Below, in pieces: positions 1 through 6,515 of a stretch of DNA of 10,200 nt (positions are counted from its first letter, which is position 1; every line of letters starts with the position of its first letter). The position numbers and the translations under genes are program-made. The notes under the pieces were generated by a model, which was not told the DNA's origin, did no database searches, and worked only from the letters and a program-made list of their open reading frames with translations. Source of the DNA: Atribacteria bacterium SCGC AAA255-N14. GTDB taxonomy: Bacteria > Atribacterota > JS1 > SB-45 > 34-128. The DNA is taken from the NCBI GenBank assembly GCA_000405345.1, contig ASPC01000063.1, positions 1 to 10,200 on the forward strand. Reading direction: 5' to 3'.

Positions 1-33
1 TGATTATTTTTTATCAAAAAAAGCATTAAAAAA

Positions 34-62
34 GTGTCATAATCAAGAATTTGTATTATAAT
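34..62 (+). promoter_or_regulatory. Possible sigma-70-like promoter for the 215-860 unit
   Basis: A perfect TATAAT sits at 57-62. A weak -35 match (GTGTCA, 34-39, four of six consensus bases) lies 17 bases upstream. It would start transcription near 68-70 and leave a leader of about 145 bases before the first ORF. A second TATAAT occurs at 84-89 without a good -35. The surroundings are very AT-rich, so chance matches are likely. Confidence 0.35.
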
Positions 63-97
63 ATAAAAAGTAATACAAAATATTATAATAATAGGAA

Positions 98-144
98 AAT
101 TTTCTCTCTTCTCTCGTGTGAACAAAAGTAAGGAGAGAGAAATT
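98..144 (+). other. Imperfect inverted repeat in the leader
   Basis: AATTTTCTCTCT (98-109) pairs with AGAGAGAAATT (134-144), with one bulged base and a loop of about 24 bases containing CTCGTGTGAACAAAAGTAAGG. It lies between the candidate promoter and the first ORF, so it could fold in the leader RNA. I do not recognise it as a known riboswitch class. No T-run follows, so it is not an obvious terminator. Confidence 0.25.
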
Positions 145-214
145 AGGGAAATAAATTATTATTTTAGCAATGTCCATAGAAAGATAAGAAAAAAGAGAAA
201 GGAGAAAAACTAAG

Positions 215-325
215 ATGAAAAAAGATAAAGAAACTTTAGAAAGTTCCGAAGCACAGGATGAATTAAAAGAATTGGATAATCTGGAAGATTCATTGGAAGA
301 TAAAGATTTAAAAGAAGTAGATTAA
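215..325 (+). CDS. Small acidic hypothetical protein (36 aa)
   Basis: This is a 36-codon ORF from ATG to TAA. AGGAG at 200-204 sits ten bases before the start, which supports translation. The product is very hydrophilic: 15 of 36 residues are Asp or Glu and six are Lys. Leucines at positions 17, 20, 23, 27 and 32 would suit a short amphipathic helix. There is no signal peptide, membrane segment or cysteine. It ends 22 bases before the nitroreductase gene, which has its own ribosome site, so the two are probably co-transcribed. I do not recognise a family. It could be a small partner protein, or a leader ORF whose translation affects the next gene. Confidence 0.5.
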   Translation: MKKDKETLESSEAQDELKELDNLEDSLEDKDLKEVD

Positions 326-347
326 AAAATTAAGAGGAGAAAACGGA

Positions 348-860
348 ATGATATTAGAGGCAATCAAAAAAAGACAGAGTGTTCGAAGTTATCAGGACAA
401 AGAAATTCCGGAAGAGATACTTCAGCAAATTTTAGAAGCCGGCAGATTAGCTCCTTCAGCTTGCAATAATCAACCGTGGAAGTTTATAGTCGTAAAAGAT
501 AAAAAGTTGAAAGAAAAATTAATTACTGCCTGTAAAAATCAAAATTTTGTAGGAGAAGCATCGGTGGTTATTGTGGGTTGTGCCATAAATCCCAGTTATA
601 AAATGGGCAATGGTGAATATAGCTACACTATTGATCTGGCCATTGCTCTTGAGCATATGAGCTTGCAAGCAGCTGTTTTGGGCCTGGGCACCTGCTGGAT
701 AGGAGCATTTTATCAGGATCAGGTAAAAGAAATTTTGGAAATCCCGGATGATGTAAGCGTTGTTGCTTTAATGCCGTTAGGATTCCCGCAAGCATTAGGT
801 ACCAAAACCGAAAGAAAACCTTTATCAGAAATTATTTGTTACGATAAGTATACTTCATAG
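348..860 (+). CDS. Nitroreductase-family FMN-dependent oxidoreductase
   Basis: The 170-residue protein has the layout of the small, one-domain nitroreductase family, whose members are usually FMN-binding homodimers that use NAD(P)H to reduce nitro compounds, quinones or similar acceptors. The N-terminal KKRQSVRSY (7-15) supplies the Arg/Ser phosphate contacts to FMN. LAPSACNNQPWKF (34-46) is the typical second FMN loop. GLGTCWIG (112-119) and MPLGFP (142-147), followed by Arg156-Lys157, are the C-terminal family motifs. Length is normal for the minimal subgroup. AGAGGAGA at 333-340 precedes ATG 348 by seven bases. The true substrate cannot be told from sequence, and many members are not nitroreductases in vivo. 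It follows the small acidic ORF and is followed by a terminator-like hairpin, so it ends its transcription unit. Confidence 0.92.
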   Translation: MILEAIKKRQSVRSYQDKEIPEEILQQILEAGRLAPSACNNQPWKFIVVKDKKLKEKLITACKNQNFVGEASVVIVGCAINPSYKMGNGEYSYTIDLAIALEHMSLQAAVLGLGTCWIGAFYQDQVKEILEIPDDVSVVALMPLGFPQALGTKTERKPLSEIICYDKYTS

Positions 861-862
861 AC

Positions 863-897
863 TTTATCAGGGAGCAGTCCTTTGATAAACTATTTTT
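863..897 (+). terminator. Rho-independent terminator after the nitroreductase gene
   Basis: TTTATCA (863-869) pairs with TGATAAA (883-889). The stem can be extended by an inner GGA/TCC around a GCAG loop. TATTTTT (891-897) follows directly. It lies three bases after the nitroreductase stop codon. The stem is AT-rich and imperfect, so it may act together with the stronger hairpin just downstream. Confidence 0.55.
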
Positions 898-1090
898 AAA
901 GATAAAGGTGCAGACACAAGGTCTGCCCCTTTATCTTTAATTGAAATAAAAGATTTAACCCTGCTTCTTCATTAAATTCTATTTCTATTGTATCTTCAAT
1001 TTCTTCAATTATAATTTCACCGGTTCCACCAATGACTGCAGAATTTAAATGCCCTCCATAAGCATTATATTTAGAATTAGATTCAATTTT
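896..1090 (-). pseudogene. Probable remnant of an unidentified gene (64 codons, no start)
   Basis: On the minus strand an open frame of 64 codons runs between two TAA stops and has no ATG, GTG or TTG start at a sensible place. The first fifty residues read like real protein: YNAYGGHLNSAVIGGTGEI, then a strand-like acidic run rich in Ile and Glu, ending near Leu-Phe-Gln-Leu. Its last codons fall inside the 898-938 hairpin, so the original C-terminus is probably lost. The plus strand here has no gene that could cast this frame as a shadow. I do not recognise the family. It may be a gene fragment left after deletion, or chance in AT-rich DNA. The rest of this intergenic stretch (939-1241) holds only the promoter and operator of the next operon. 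Confidence 0.3.
898..938. repeat. Near-perfect 18-bp hairpin, possible dispersed palindrome or bidirectional terminator
   Basis: AAAGATAAAGGTGCAGAC (898-915) and GTCTGCCCCTTTATCTTT (921-938) pair over 18 positions with one mismatch around the loop ACAAG. Read on either strand, an A-rich side leads in and a T-rich side leads out, which would suit a terminator working in both directions. The core GGTGCAGAC...GTCTGCCCC is more GC-rich than its surroundings and resembles palindromes that occur in many copies in some bacterial genomes. Copy number cannot be judged from one window. Confidence 0.5.
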
Positions 1091-1110
1091 TTAATTTAAA
1101 ATAAAAAAAT

Positions 1111-1138
1111 TTGACATTATATTATTATGTGATATATT
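1111..1138 (+). promoter_or_regulatory. Sigma-70-type promoter of the GntR-transketolase operon
   Basis: A perfect -35 TTGACA (1111-1116) is followed after 16 bases by TATATT (1133-1138), five of six bases of the -10 consensus. Transcription would start near 1145, about 65 to 100 bases before the regulator's coding region. An operator-like palindrome lies just downstream of the -10 box. Confidence 0.7.
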
Positions 1139-1152
1139 AATACTAGTTAAAC

Positions 1153-1163
1153 TTGTCAGACAA
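1153..1163. promoter_or_regulatory. FadR/GntR-type operator
   Basis: TTGTCAGACAA is a perfect 11-bp inverted repeat that fits the TNGTnnnACNA pattern known for FadR-subfamily GntR regulators. It begins 15 bases after the -10 box, over or just past the expected transcription start. A repressor bound there would block the promoter. The neighbouring gene encodes a regulator of exactly this subfamily, so autoregulation is the simple reading. Confidence 0.65.
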
Positions 1164-1241
1164 TATGGCTAACATGACAAAATAGAGAAATAGAGAGAGG
1201 ATAGGACAATATTTAATAAGGTTAAAACTAAAAAAGTTTAT

Positions 1242-1907
1242 ATGAAAATAGTAGAACAAGTTCGGGATTTAATTAAAGAAGGCAAGCTAAAACCGGGAGA
1301 TAAACTTCCATCGGAGCAAAAGCTGGCTGAGAAATTTGGTACCTCTCGCCCTTCGGTGAGAGAAGCGCTAAGCGCGCTGGAAATATTAGGCATCACGGAA
1401 AGCAGGGGAGGCAAAGGAAATTTTATAAAGGATACGCCCAGATCCCCTTTGTATGAGCAAAAAGTCATGGAGTTAGAGAAAGAGGAGAGCCCTTTTGAAC
1501 TGTTAGAAGCAAGAAAAGCCGTGGAAACCGAGATTGCTGATCTTGCTGCCAAAAAGGCTACCAAGGAAGATATCGATGTTATTTATGAGTCCTTGCATAA
1601 AATGGAGGGAGCCGTAAATAATATTCCCAGGATGATGGAATTAGACGGGGAATTTCACATGAATATAGCCAGGGCAGCTCATAATAATCTTCTTTTTTCC
1701 ATGATGACTTATTTGAGCAATTTGTTAAAAGAAAAACTCTGGGTAAACATGAAAGAGAAAAACTGGAAGCTTCCTGGTTATCCCCAGAAATATCTAAAAG
1801 AACACGCTGAGATTTTTAATGCGATTAAAAACAAAGATAGCAAAAATGCTCGCAAGCAAGTGTATCATCATTTGGCCGGCGTGAAAAAAGATTTATTAAA
1901 AAGTTAA
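1242..1907 (+). CDS. FadR-subfamily GntR transcriptional regulator
   Basis: The N-terminal winged helix-turn-helix (about 1-62) carries the classic GKLKPGDKLPSEQKLAEKFG and SRPSVREALSALE motifs that bind DNA. Residues from about 85 to 215 form an all-helical FCD ligand-binding domain. The expected metal ligands Asp135, His139, His188 and His210 are all visible, so a metal-assisted small ligand, often a carboxylate or sugar acid, is likely. The start is doubtful. No good ribosome site precedes ATG 1242, and the open frame upstream reads KVKTKKVY directly before Met1, which matches the usual family N-terminus. That extension has no ATG, GTG or TTG after the in-frame stop at 1191-1193. An ATA at 1209, eight bases after AGAGAGG, is the only plausible earlier start. 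The gene precedes the isomerase-like gene by 12 bases and probably represses its own operon. Confidence 0.9.
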   Translation: MKIVEQVRDLIKEGKLKPGDKLPSEQKLAEKFGTSRPSVREALSALEILGITESRGGKGNFIKDTPRSPLYEQKVMELEKEESPFELLEARKAVETEIADLAAKKATKEDIDVIYESLHKMEGAVNNIPRMMELDGEFHMNIARAAHNNLLFSMMTYLSNLLKEKLWVNMKEKNWKLPGYPQKYLKEHAEIFNAIKNKDSKNARKQVYHHLAGVKKDLLKS

Positions 1908-1919
1908 AGAAGGAACACT

Positions 1920-2834
1920 ATGCAAGATTCAATGTATAAATTTATGAAAGTGGGATTAATCCACTTTATGGCTTATCCTCAGGTGATGAAAGGGGAAGGA
2001 CCGATTCTCGAGACCTTACAGAAAATAGCGGAAGATGATTTCTTTACTGCGGTAGAAGTGTCCTGGATCAAGGATGTAAAAGTAAGGGATAAAGCAAAAA
2101 AACTATTGGAAGTGAGTCATTTAACCGTTGCTTATGGTGCTCAACCCCGTTTATTGGTTAAAAAGTTAAATCTTAATTCTTTTAATGAGGCAGAAAGACA
2201 AGAAGCAGTTGATGAGGTTAAAGCGGGAGTTAATGAGGCTTACGAAATAGGAGCGAAAGGTCTTGACTTTCTAAGTGGTAAAGATCCTGGTGAAGAAAAA
2301 AGGGAGAAAGCCTTGGATTTACTAATATCTTCTACTAAAGAAATATGTAAATACGCCCAATCAAAAGGTAATCTCATGATCGCTCTGGAAGTTTTTGATC
2401 AGGAGATTGACAAGAAATGCCTCATTGGACCGGCTGATTTAGCCAAAAGGTATGCTGCTGAAGTCAGGAAGGAATTTGACAATTTTGGTTTACTGGTCGA
2501 TTTATCCCATCTTCCCCTTTTAGGTGAGACGCCTGCGCAAGCCATTATGCCGGTTAAGGATTATCTGGTCCATGCCCACATGGGTAATTGTATTTTAAAA
2601 GACAAAGAACATCCCGGCTATGGTGACCAGCATCCCAGATTTGGTATTAAGGGCGGGGAAAATGATGTCAAAGAACTCACCGAATACTTAAAAGTTTTAT
2701 TGAATATTGGATTTTTAAATCCAGAAAATCCGCCCATGGTAAGCTTTGAGATAAAACCGTTGGCTGATGAGTCCTCAGAAGTGGTTATTGCTAATGCCAA
2801 ACGGGTGCTAAGAGAAGCCTGGATAAGAGTTTAA
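1920..2834 (+). CDS. Xylose isomerase-like TIM-barrel sugar isomerase/epimerase
   Basis: The 304-residue protein looks like a member of the xylose isomerase-like TIM-barrel superfamily (AP_endonuc_2 type), which includes sugar and sugar-phosphate isomerases and epimerases using a divalent metal. Candidate metal ligands sit at the ends of barrel strands: Glu157 in ALEVFD, Asp194 in VDLSHLP, His218 or His220 in VHAHMGN, and Glu277 in SFEIKP. A loop with GDQHPRFG (235-242) is probably part of the active site. There is no signal peptide, so it acts in the cytosol. AAGGA (1910-1914) lies five bases before the start. It sits between a GntR regulator and a transketolase, so it probably prepares a sugar or sugar acid for the pentose-phosphate pathway. 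The exact substrate cannot be named from sequence, and a lyase or dehydratase role in the same fold is also possible. Confidence 0.82.
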   Translation: MQDSMYKFMKVGLIHFMAYPQVMKGEGPILETLQKIAEDDFFTAVEVSWIKDVKVRDKAKKLLEVSHLTVAYGAQPRLLVKKLNLNSFNEAERQEAVDEVKAGVNEAYEIGAKGLDFLSGKDPGEEKREKALDLLISSTKEICKYAQSKGNLMIALEVFDQEIDKKCLIGPADLAKRYAAEVRKEFDNFGLLVDLSHLPLLGETPAQAIMPVKDYLVHAHMGNCILKDKEHPGYGDQHPRFGIKGGENDVKELTEYLKVLLNIGFLNPENPPMVSFEIKPLADESSEVVIANAKRVLREAWIRV

Positions 2835-2863
2835 GAAAAAATATACATATAGGAGTAGATTTA

Positions 2864-4888
2864 ATGCCAATTATAGATTCCAAAACCGGAAAAGTAAAAA
2901 AAGATTATACAGTTGAAGAATTAATTGAAAAAGCAAAAGAGATGAGAGCTTACAGTATGGTAGCCATTACTGCTGCCGGTTCCGGTCATACCGGAGGTAC
3001 TTTATCCATTATGGATGTAACTGCTGCTCTATACTTAAAAGAGATTAACCATGACCCGGCGAATCCTGACTGGGAAGACCGGGATAGAGTTTTTTGGTCA
3101 GTAGGGCATAAGGCGCCGGCTATCTATGTTGCCCTGGGCGAGGCGGGTTATTTTTCCATTGATGAAATGGTGAAATTAAGAAAGCTATGGTCCGGTTTTG
3201 AAGGACATCCCAACCGCTTTAAATTACCGGGATTAGAAATGTCCAGTGGTTCATTGGGACAGGGTTTGGGGGTTGCGGTCGGATGTGCCTTAAATGCCAG
3301 ATTAGAAAAAAAAGACTATAGGACTTTTTGTATTTTAGGAGACGGCGAATTAGATGAAGGTTCAGTATGGGAAAGTGCGATGTCTGCCGCTCATTACAAA
3401 TTAGATAACCTGGTAGCCATAGTGGATAGGAATAATCTGCAGATTGACGGACCAACCGAAGAGGTTATGCGATTGGAATTGTTGGTTGAAAAATGGCAGG
3501 CCTTTGGCTGGCATACCCTGGAGATTAACGGCCATGATATGACCGAGATTCTAAAATCCTTCGAGAAGGCAAAAACTCTAAAAGGCAAACCGACAGTCAT
3601 CATTGCCCACACGGTCAAAGGAAAAGGAGTATCCTATACTGAAAATGTAGTCGGTTATCACGGTGTATGCCCCAAGGATGGACGAAAAGGAGTAGAATCA
3701 TTAGATAAGGCCTTACAGGATATTAATGCCAAAAATTTTGATGAGAAAAAAGTAGATGCCCTACTTCAAAAGGCCTGTACATATCAGGAAGAAGTCGACC
3801 AGAAGGTTAATAAAGCGATGCCCAAATTCAGCCGCGATTACTGGTGGAATAAAGCAGAAATCATGAAGGTAAAAATGATGCCAACCCGAAAAGGATTCGG
3901 GAATGCCCTTGAGAAATTAGGTGAATCGAAATCGGTGGTAGCATTCGGTGCTGATATTACCAATTCAATCTGCATGAATCAATTTTATGAAAATCATCCG
4001 GAAAGAAAAGAACGGTTTTTCCAGATAGGTATTGCCGAACAAAACATGACCTCAGTGGCTTCCGGATTTGCTAAAGAAGGTAAAACTGCCTTTATCGGTT
4101 CATACGGAGTTTTTGTTACTGGCAGGAACTGGGACCAGATTAGAACCACCGTTTGCTATAATAATTATAATGTAAAAATTGCTAATGCCCATGCCGGTTT
4201 ATCAGTAGGTCAAGATGGTGCAACCCATCAGGCTTTGGAAGAAATCAGTAATATGTATTATTTACCCAATATGCACCTCATTGTTCCCAGCGATTCTCTG
4301 GAGACAGAAAAAGGAACTCTGGCTGTAGCTAAAATTCATGGCCCTGCAGTGATCAGATATGCCCGGGAAGCCACCCCCATTGTCACCAAAAAGGATACAC
4401 CTTATACATTCGGTAAAGCCAATGTTATCCGTTTCAGAGAGGAAAAAGAAGAATTTGTTGATGCCTTTGAGACCAAACTTGCATCTGACTACCAATCAGA
4501 AAAAGAAGATGTTTGCATCATGGCTTGTGGGCCTATGGTGGCTGAGGCCATGCGGGCAGCCTATATCCTAAAGAAAGAGTATAACCTTGAAACCAGGATA
4601 CTAAACATTCATACGGTTAAACCTCTAGATAAAGAGAGTATTCTAAAAGCTGCCGAAGAAATCAGAGTGGTGATGACCGTGGAAGAACACCAAAAGGGTG
4701 GATTCGGAAACATCATTGCCGGCGTGATTGCCGCTGGTAAAAAGTATAATGCCCCCTTATTATTGGATATGATGGGTGTGGAGGATCAGTTTGGCTTATC
4801 CGGTGCCCCATGGGAACTGCTTAAGACCTTTGAACTTACTGCCGAGCATATCGCAAAAAAGACCAAAGTGTTAAGCGAAAAGAAATAA
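2864..4888 (+). CDS. tkt: Transketolase, full length
   Basis: Transketolase moves a two-carbon ketol unit between sugar phosphates in the non-oxidative pentose-phosphate pathway, using thiamine diphosphate (ThDP) and a divalent metal. All three domains are fused in one 674-residue chain, the usual length; many anaerobes split it into two genes. The ThDP/metal motif begins at GDGELDEG (159-166) and ends at DRNNLQIDG (188-196). Substrate and cofactor histidines are visible in SGHTGG (40-45), VGHKAP (80-85) and GHPNR (114-118). The pyrimidine-binding domain starts near 338. Glu392 in GIAEQNM is the catalytic glutamate that activates ThDP, and His455 follows in GATHQ. The C-terminal domain spans about 545-674. 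AGGAG (2851-2855) lies eight bases before ATG. It follows the TIM-barrel gene by 29 bases and is the last intact gene of the operon. Confidence 0.96.
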   Translation: MPIIDSKTGKVKKDYTVEELIEKAKEMRAYSMVAITAAGSGHTGGTLSIMDVTAALYLKEINHDPANPDWEDRDRVFWSVGHKAPAIYVALGEAGYFSIDEMVKLRKLWSGFEGHPNRFKLPGLEMSSGSLGQGLGVAVGCALNARLEKKDYRTFCILGDGELDEGSVWESAMSAAHYKLDNLVAIVDRNNLQIDGPTEEVMRLELLVEKWQAFGWHTLEINGHDMTEILKSFEKAKTLKGKPTVIIAHTVKGKGVSYTENVVGYHGVCPKDGRKGVESLDKALQDINAKNFDEKKVDALLQKACTYQEEVDQKVNKAMPKFSRDYWWNKAEIMKVKMMPTRKGFGNALEKLGESKSVVAFGADITNSICMNQFYENHPERKERFFQIGIAEQNMTSVASGFAKEGKTAFIGSYGVFVTGRNWDQIRTTVCYNNYNVKIANAHAGLSVGQDGATHQALEEISNMYYLPNMHLIVPSDSLETEKGTLAVAKIHGPAVIRYAREATPIVTKKDTPYTFGKANVIRFREEKEEFVDAFETKLASDYQSEKEDVCIMACGPMVAEAMRAAYILKKEYNLETRILNIHTVKPLDKESILKAAEEIRVVMTVEEHQKGGFGNIIAGVIAAGKKYNAPLLLDMMGVEDQFGLSGAPWELLKTFELTAEHIAKKTKVLSEKK

Positions 4889-4898
4889 ATAAAAAGGA

Positions 4899-4922
4899 AT
4901 GATAAAAATAGCTGTTATTATC
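4899..4922 (+). other. Possible truncated start of a further operon gene
   Basis: Just after the transketolase stop, AAGGA runs directly into an ATG (4899) that opens a frame reading MIKIAVII. This is a typical beta-strand opening of Rossmann-like proteins. The frame then enters the GC-rich repeat and stops at TAA after a Ser-Pro-Pro-Pro run. The ribosome site is too close to the ATG for comfort. It may be the stump of a fourth operon gene cut by a rearrangement, or chance. Confidence 0.2.
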
Positions 4923-4966
4923 TCACCCCCACCTTAATCCTCCCCCCTCAAGGGGGAGGGGGATTT
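4921..4966. repeat. GC-rich palindromic element between convergent genes
   Basis: CCTCCCCC (4939-4946) pairs with GGGGGAGG (4952-4959) around a CTCAA loop, inside the stretch CTCACCCCCACCTTAATCC...GGGGGATTT. Its composition is foreign to the surrounding AT-rich DNA. Sequences of this build, a CTCACCC lead and a (C)nTCAA(G)n palindrome, are known as multi-copy elements in diverse bacteria, so I read it as a dispersed repeat. Placed between two convergent genes it could also stop transcription from both sides, though no strong T-run follows. The EtfA reading frame ends abnormally about 20 bases to its right. Confidence 0.6.
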
Positions 4967-4986
4967 GTTATAGAATTGCTAAATCT

Positions 4987-5685
4987 TCAATTACACATTC
5001 CCCTTCCACCTGATATTATTATCTGTGCATCGGCAAGATTATAAGCAGTTTCGGTACTATGGAAAACATCTATTATCTGCTTGATCTTTTCGGTATCACT
5101 TGTAAGCATTTCTTCTTTTATAATTCTGCCGGTACGGCCGGGATCGGGTTCCGGTGATTTCATGACTCTTGGTCGTACGGTAGCCATCTGAGGTCTGTGG
5201 TTTGAACAGCGGATAGTAGCCATGATATTACCACCAAAAGCCGGTCTTGTTTGAAGAAGGTCACCGTTTTCAGGGTCAATTGAAAGACCCGTGCAGTCAG
5301 CTGTAAGACCACAATGTGTCATTACGGAAACTCGTGGAATTAGGGCACGTCCTCTTGTTGTGGCTCCGCAGATCACGACTTCGGGCTTATATTTTACGAT
5401 AAAACGTTTCATGATTTTTGCTTCGGTTTCATCGACAAAACCGGATAATCCCGGATTGTCAACCACTATTACAACATCCGCTCCATAGGCAAAAAGCGAC
5501 TCTGGTTTCCCTTCAATACCGGATCCCATGACAACAACCCAGACTTCACTCTTTCTGAGATCTGCAAGAATTCTTGCAGCACCGGTCAGCTCGTGTGTCA
5601 CAGGTTGTATTCCGCCGGCCAAAACCTCAGCGACTACCCATATATTGCGATATTCTTTTCTTTCAGCATCTGTAAAAGCTATCAT
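4987..5685 (-). CDS. etfA: Electron transfer flavoprotein alpha subunit, lacking the C-terminal FAD domain
   Basis: EtfA pairs with EtfB to carry electrons between flavin enzymes. Residues 1-210 match the N-terminal domain: VVAEVLAGGIQPVTHELTGAA (17-37), GLTADCTGL (126-134), TRPAFGGN (146-153) and HRPQMATVRP (163-172). The chain should continue for roughly another 100 residues through the FAD-binding domain. Here it reaches SGGRGM (225-230), the first motif of that domain, adds Cys-Asn and stops, giving 232 residues against about 320 or more in the family. The VGASR, GQTG and SGxxQH motifs are absent, and there is no room for them before the convergent transketolase gene. As written it cannot hold the normal FAD and is probably a broken gene. 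AGAGGAGA lies just before the start, 16 bases after etfB ends. The breakpoint adjoins the GC-rich palindrome, so deletion or misassembly is likely. Confidence 0.88.
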   Translation of the reverse strand: MIAFTDAERKEYRNIWVVAEVLAGGIQPVTHELTGAARILADLRKSEVWVVVMGSGIEGKPESLFAYGADVVIVVDNPGLSGFVDETEAKIMKRFIVKYKPEVVICGATTRGRALIPRVSVMTHCGLTADCTGLSIDPENGDLLQTRPAFGGNIMATIRCSNHRPQMATVRPRVMKSPEPDPGRTGRIIKEEMLTSDTEKIKQIIDVFHSTETAYNLADAQIIISGGRGMCN

Positions 5686-5701
5686 TTTTATCTCCTCTGG
5701 A

Positions 5702-6490
5702 TCAAACTATACTTCGCAGTCTTAACTCTCTTAGCAGACTCTGTGCACATTCTATTGAAGATCCTTTAATCTTTTTTGTGCTTGTGTGTCTGGGTGGTGG
5801 AGGCTGCGTTTTTACAACCCTTGTGGGTGAACCGTTCAGACCGATTTTTGATGTATCCGCACCTATATCATCGGGTTTCCATATTGGTATTTCACATTTA
5901 TTCGAAGCCAGTCGGCCTTTAAGTGATGGTACACGGGGTGTATTAATATCTTTTACAACGGTTATTACTGCAGGAAGAGACATTTCACATATATCATAAC
6001 CATCTTCATGCATCCTTTTGACCCTGATGGATGAGGAAGATATCTCTTCCACAGCCATAACATAAGTTGCTTGAAGCCAGTCAAGATGAGCTGCAATTCC
6101 AGGACCTACCTGGGCTGTATCACCATCTATGGCCTGCTTACCGCAAATGACCAGATCAATATCCCCGATCTTTTTAATGGCTTTTGCAAGAGCATAGCTT
6201 GTAGCCCATGTATCCGAACCGCCAAAAGCCCGGTCACTGAGCAGAATGGCTCTGTCAACTCCCACTGAAATAGCCTCTCTCAGGCTTGCTTCAGCTTTTG
6301 GCGGACCCATTGACAGGGCAATCACTTCTCCTCCGAATTTGTCTCTCAACTGTACACCTTCTTCCACAGCGTAAGTGTCAAAAGGATTCAAAATCGCTTT
6401 CATACCTTCTCTTATTATGCGTTTTGTTTCAGGATCGATTTTAGCATCGTTAGTTGCCGGTACCTGCTTGATACATAATACTATTTTCAT
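5702..6490 (-). CDS. etfB: Electron transfer flavoprotein beta subunit
   Basis: The 262-residue chain is a full-length EtfB. Visible family features are KIVLCIKQVP (2-11), NPFDTYAVEE (35-44), LREAISVGVDRAILLSDRAF (70-89), CGKQAIDGDTAQVGP (116-130) and the signature DINTPRVPSLKGR (181-193). A C-terminal arm with TRVVKTQPPPPR (223-234) normally wraps onto EtfA. The DGDTAQVGP form of the nucleotide loop is typical of ETFs from clostridia and other anaerobes, including those that bifurcate electrons, and differs from the DDDCNQTGQ form of mitochondrial-type ETF that binds AMP. Bifurcation is therefore possible but not shown. GGGAGG lies four bases before the ATG. The gene sits between the MTHFR-like gene and etfA in one minus-strand operon, which suggests that the MTHFR-like protein is the redox partner. 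Confidence 0.94.
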   Translation of the reverse strand: MKIVLCIKQVPATNDAKIDPETKRIIREGMKAILNPFDTYAVEEGVQLRDKFGGEVIALSMGPPKAEASLREAISVGVDRAILLSDRAFGGSDTWATSYALAKAIKKIGDIDLVICGKQAIDGDTAQVGPGIAAHLDWLQATYVMAVEEISSSSIRVKRMHEDGYDICEMSLPAVITVVKDINTPRVPSLKGRLASNKCEIPIWKPDDIGADTSKIGLNGSPTRVVKTQPPPPRHTSTKKIKGSSIECAQSLLRELRLRSIV

Positions 6491-6515
6491 AACGCCTCCC
6501 TGCGATTACGGGGTC

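Noticed and set aside
1238..1564. Minus-strand 108-codon open frame
   Set aside because: It lies antisense to the GntR gene, whose domains are clear; its serine-rich, low-information translation is a shadow.
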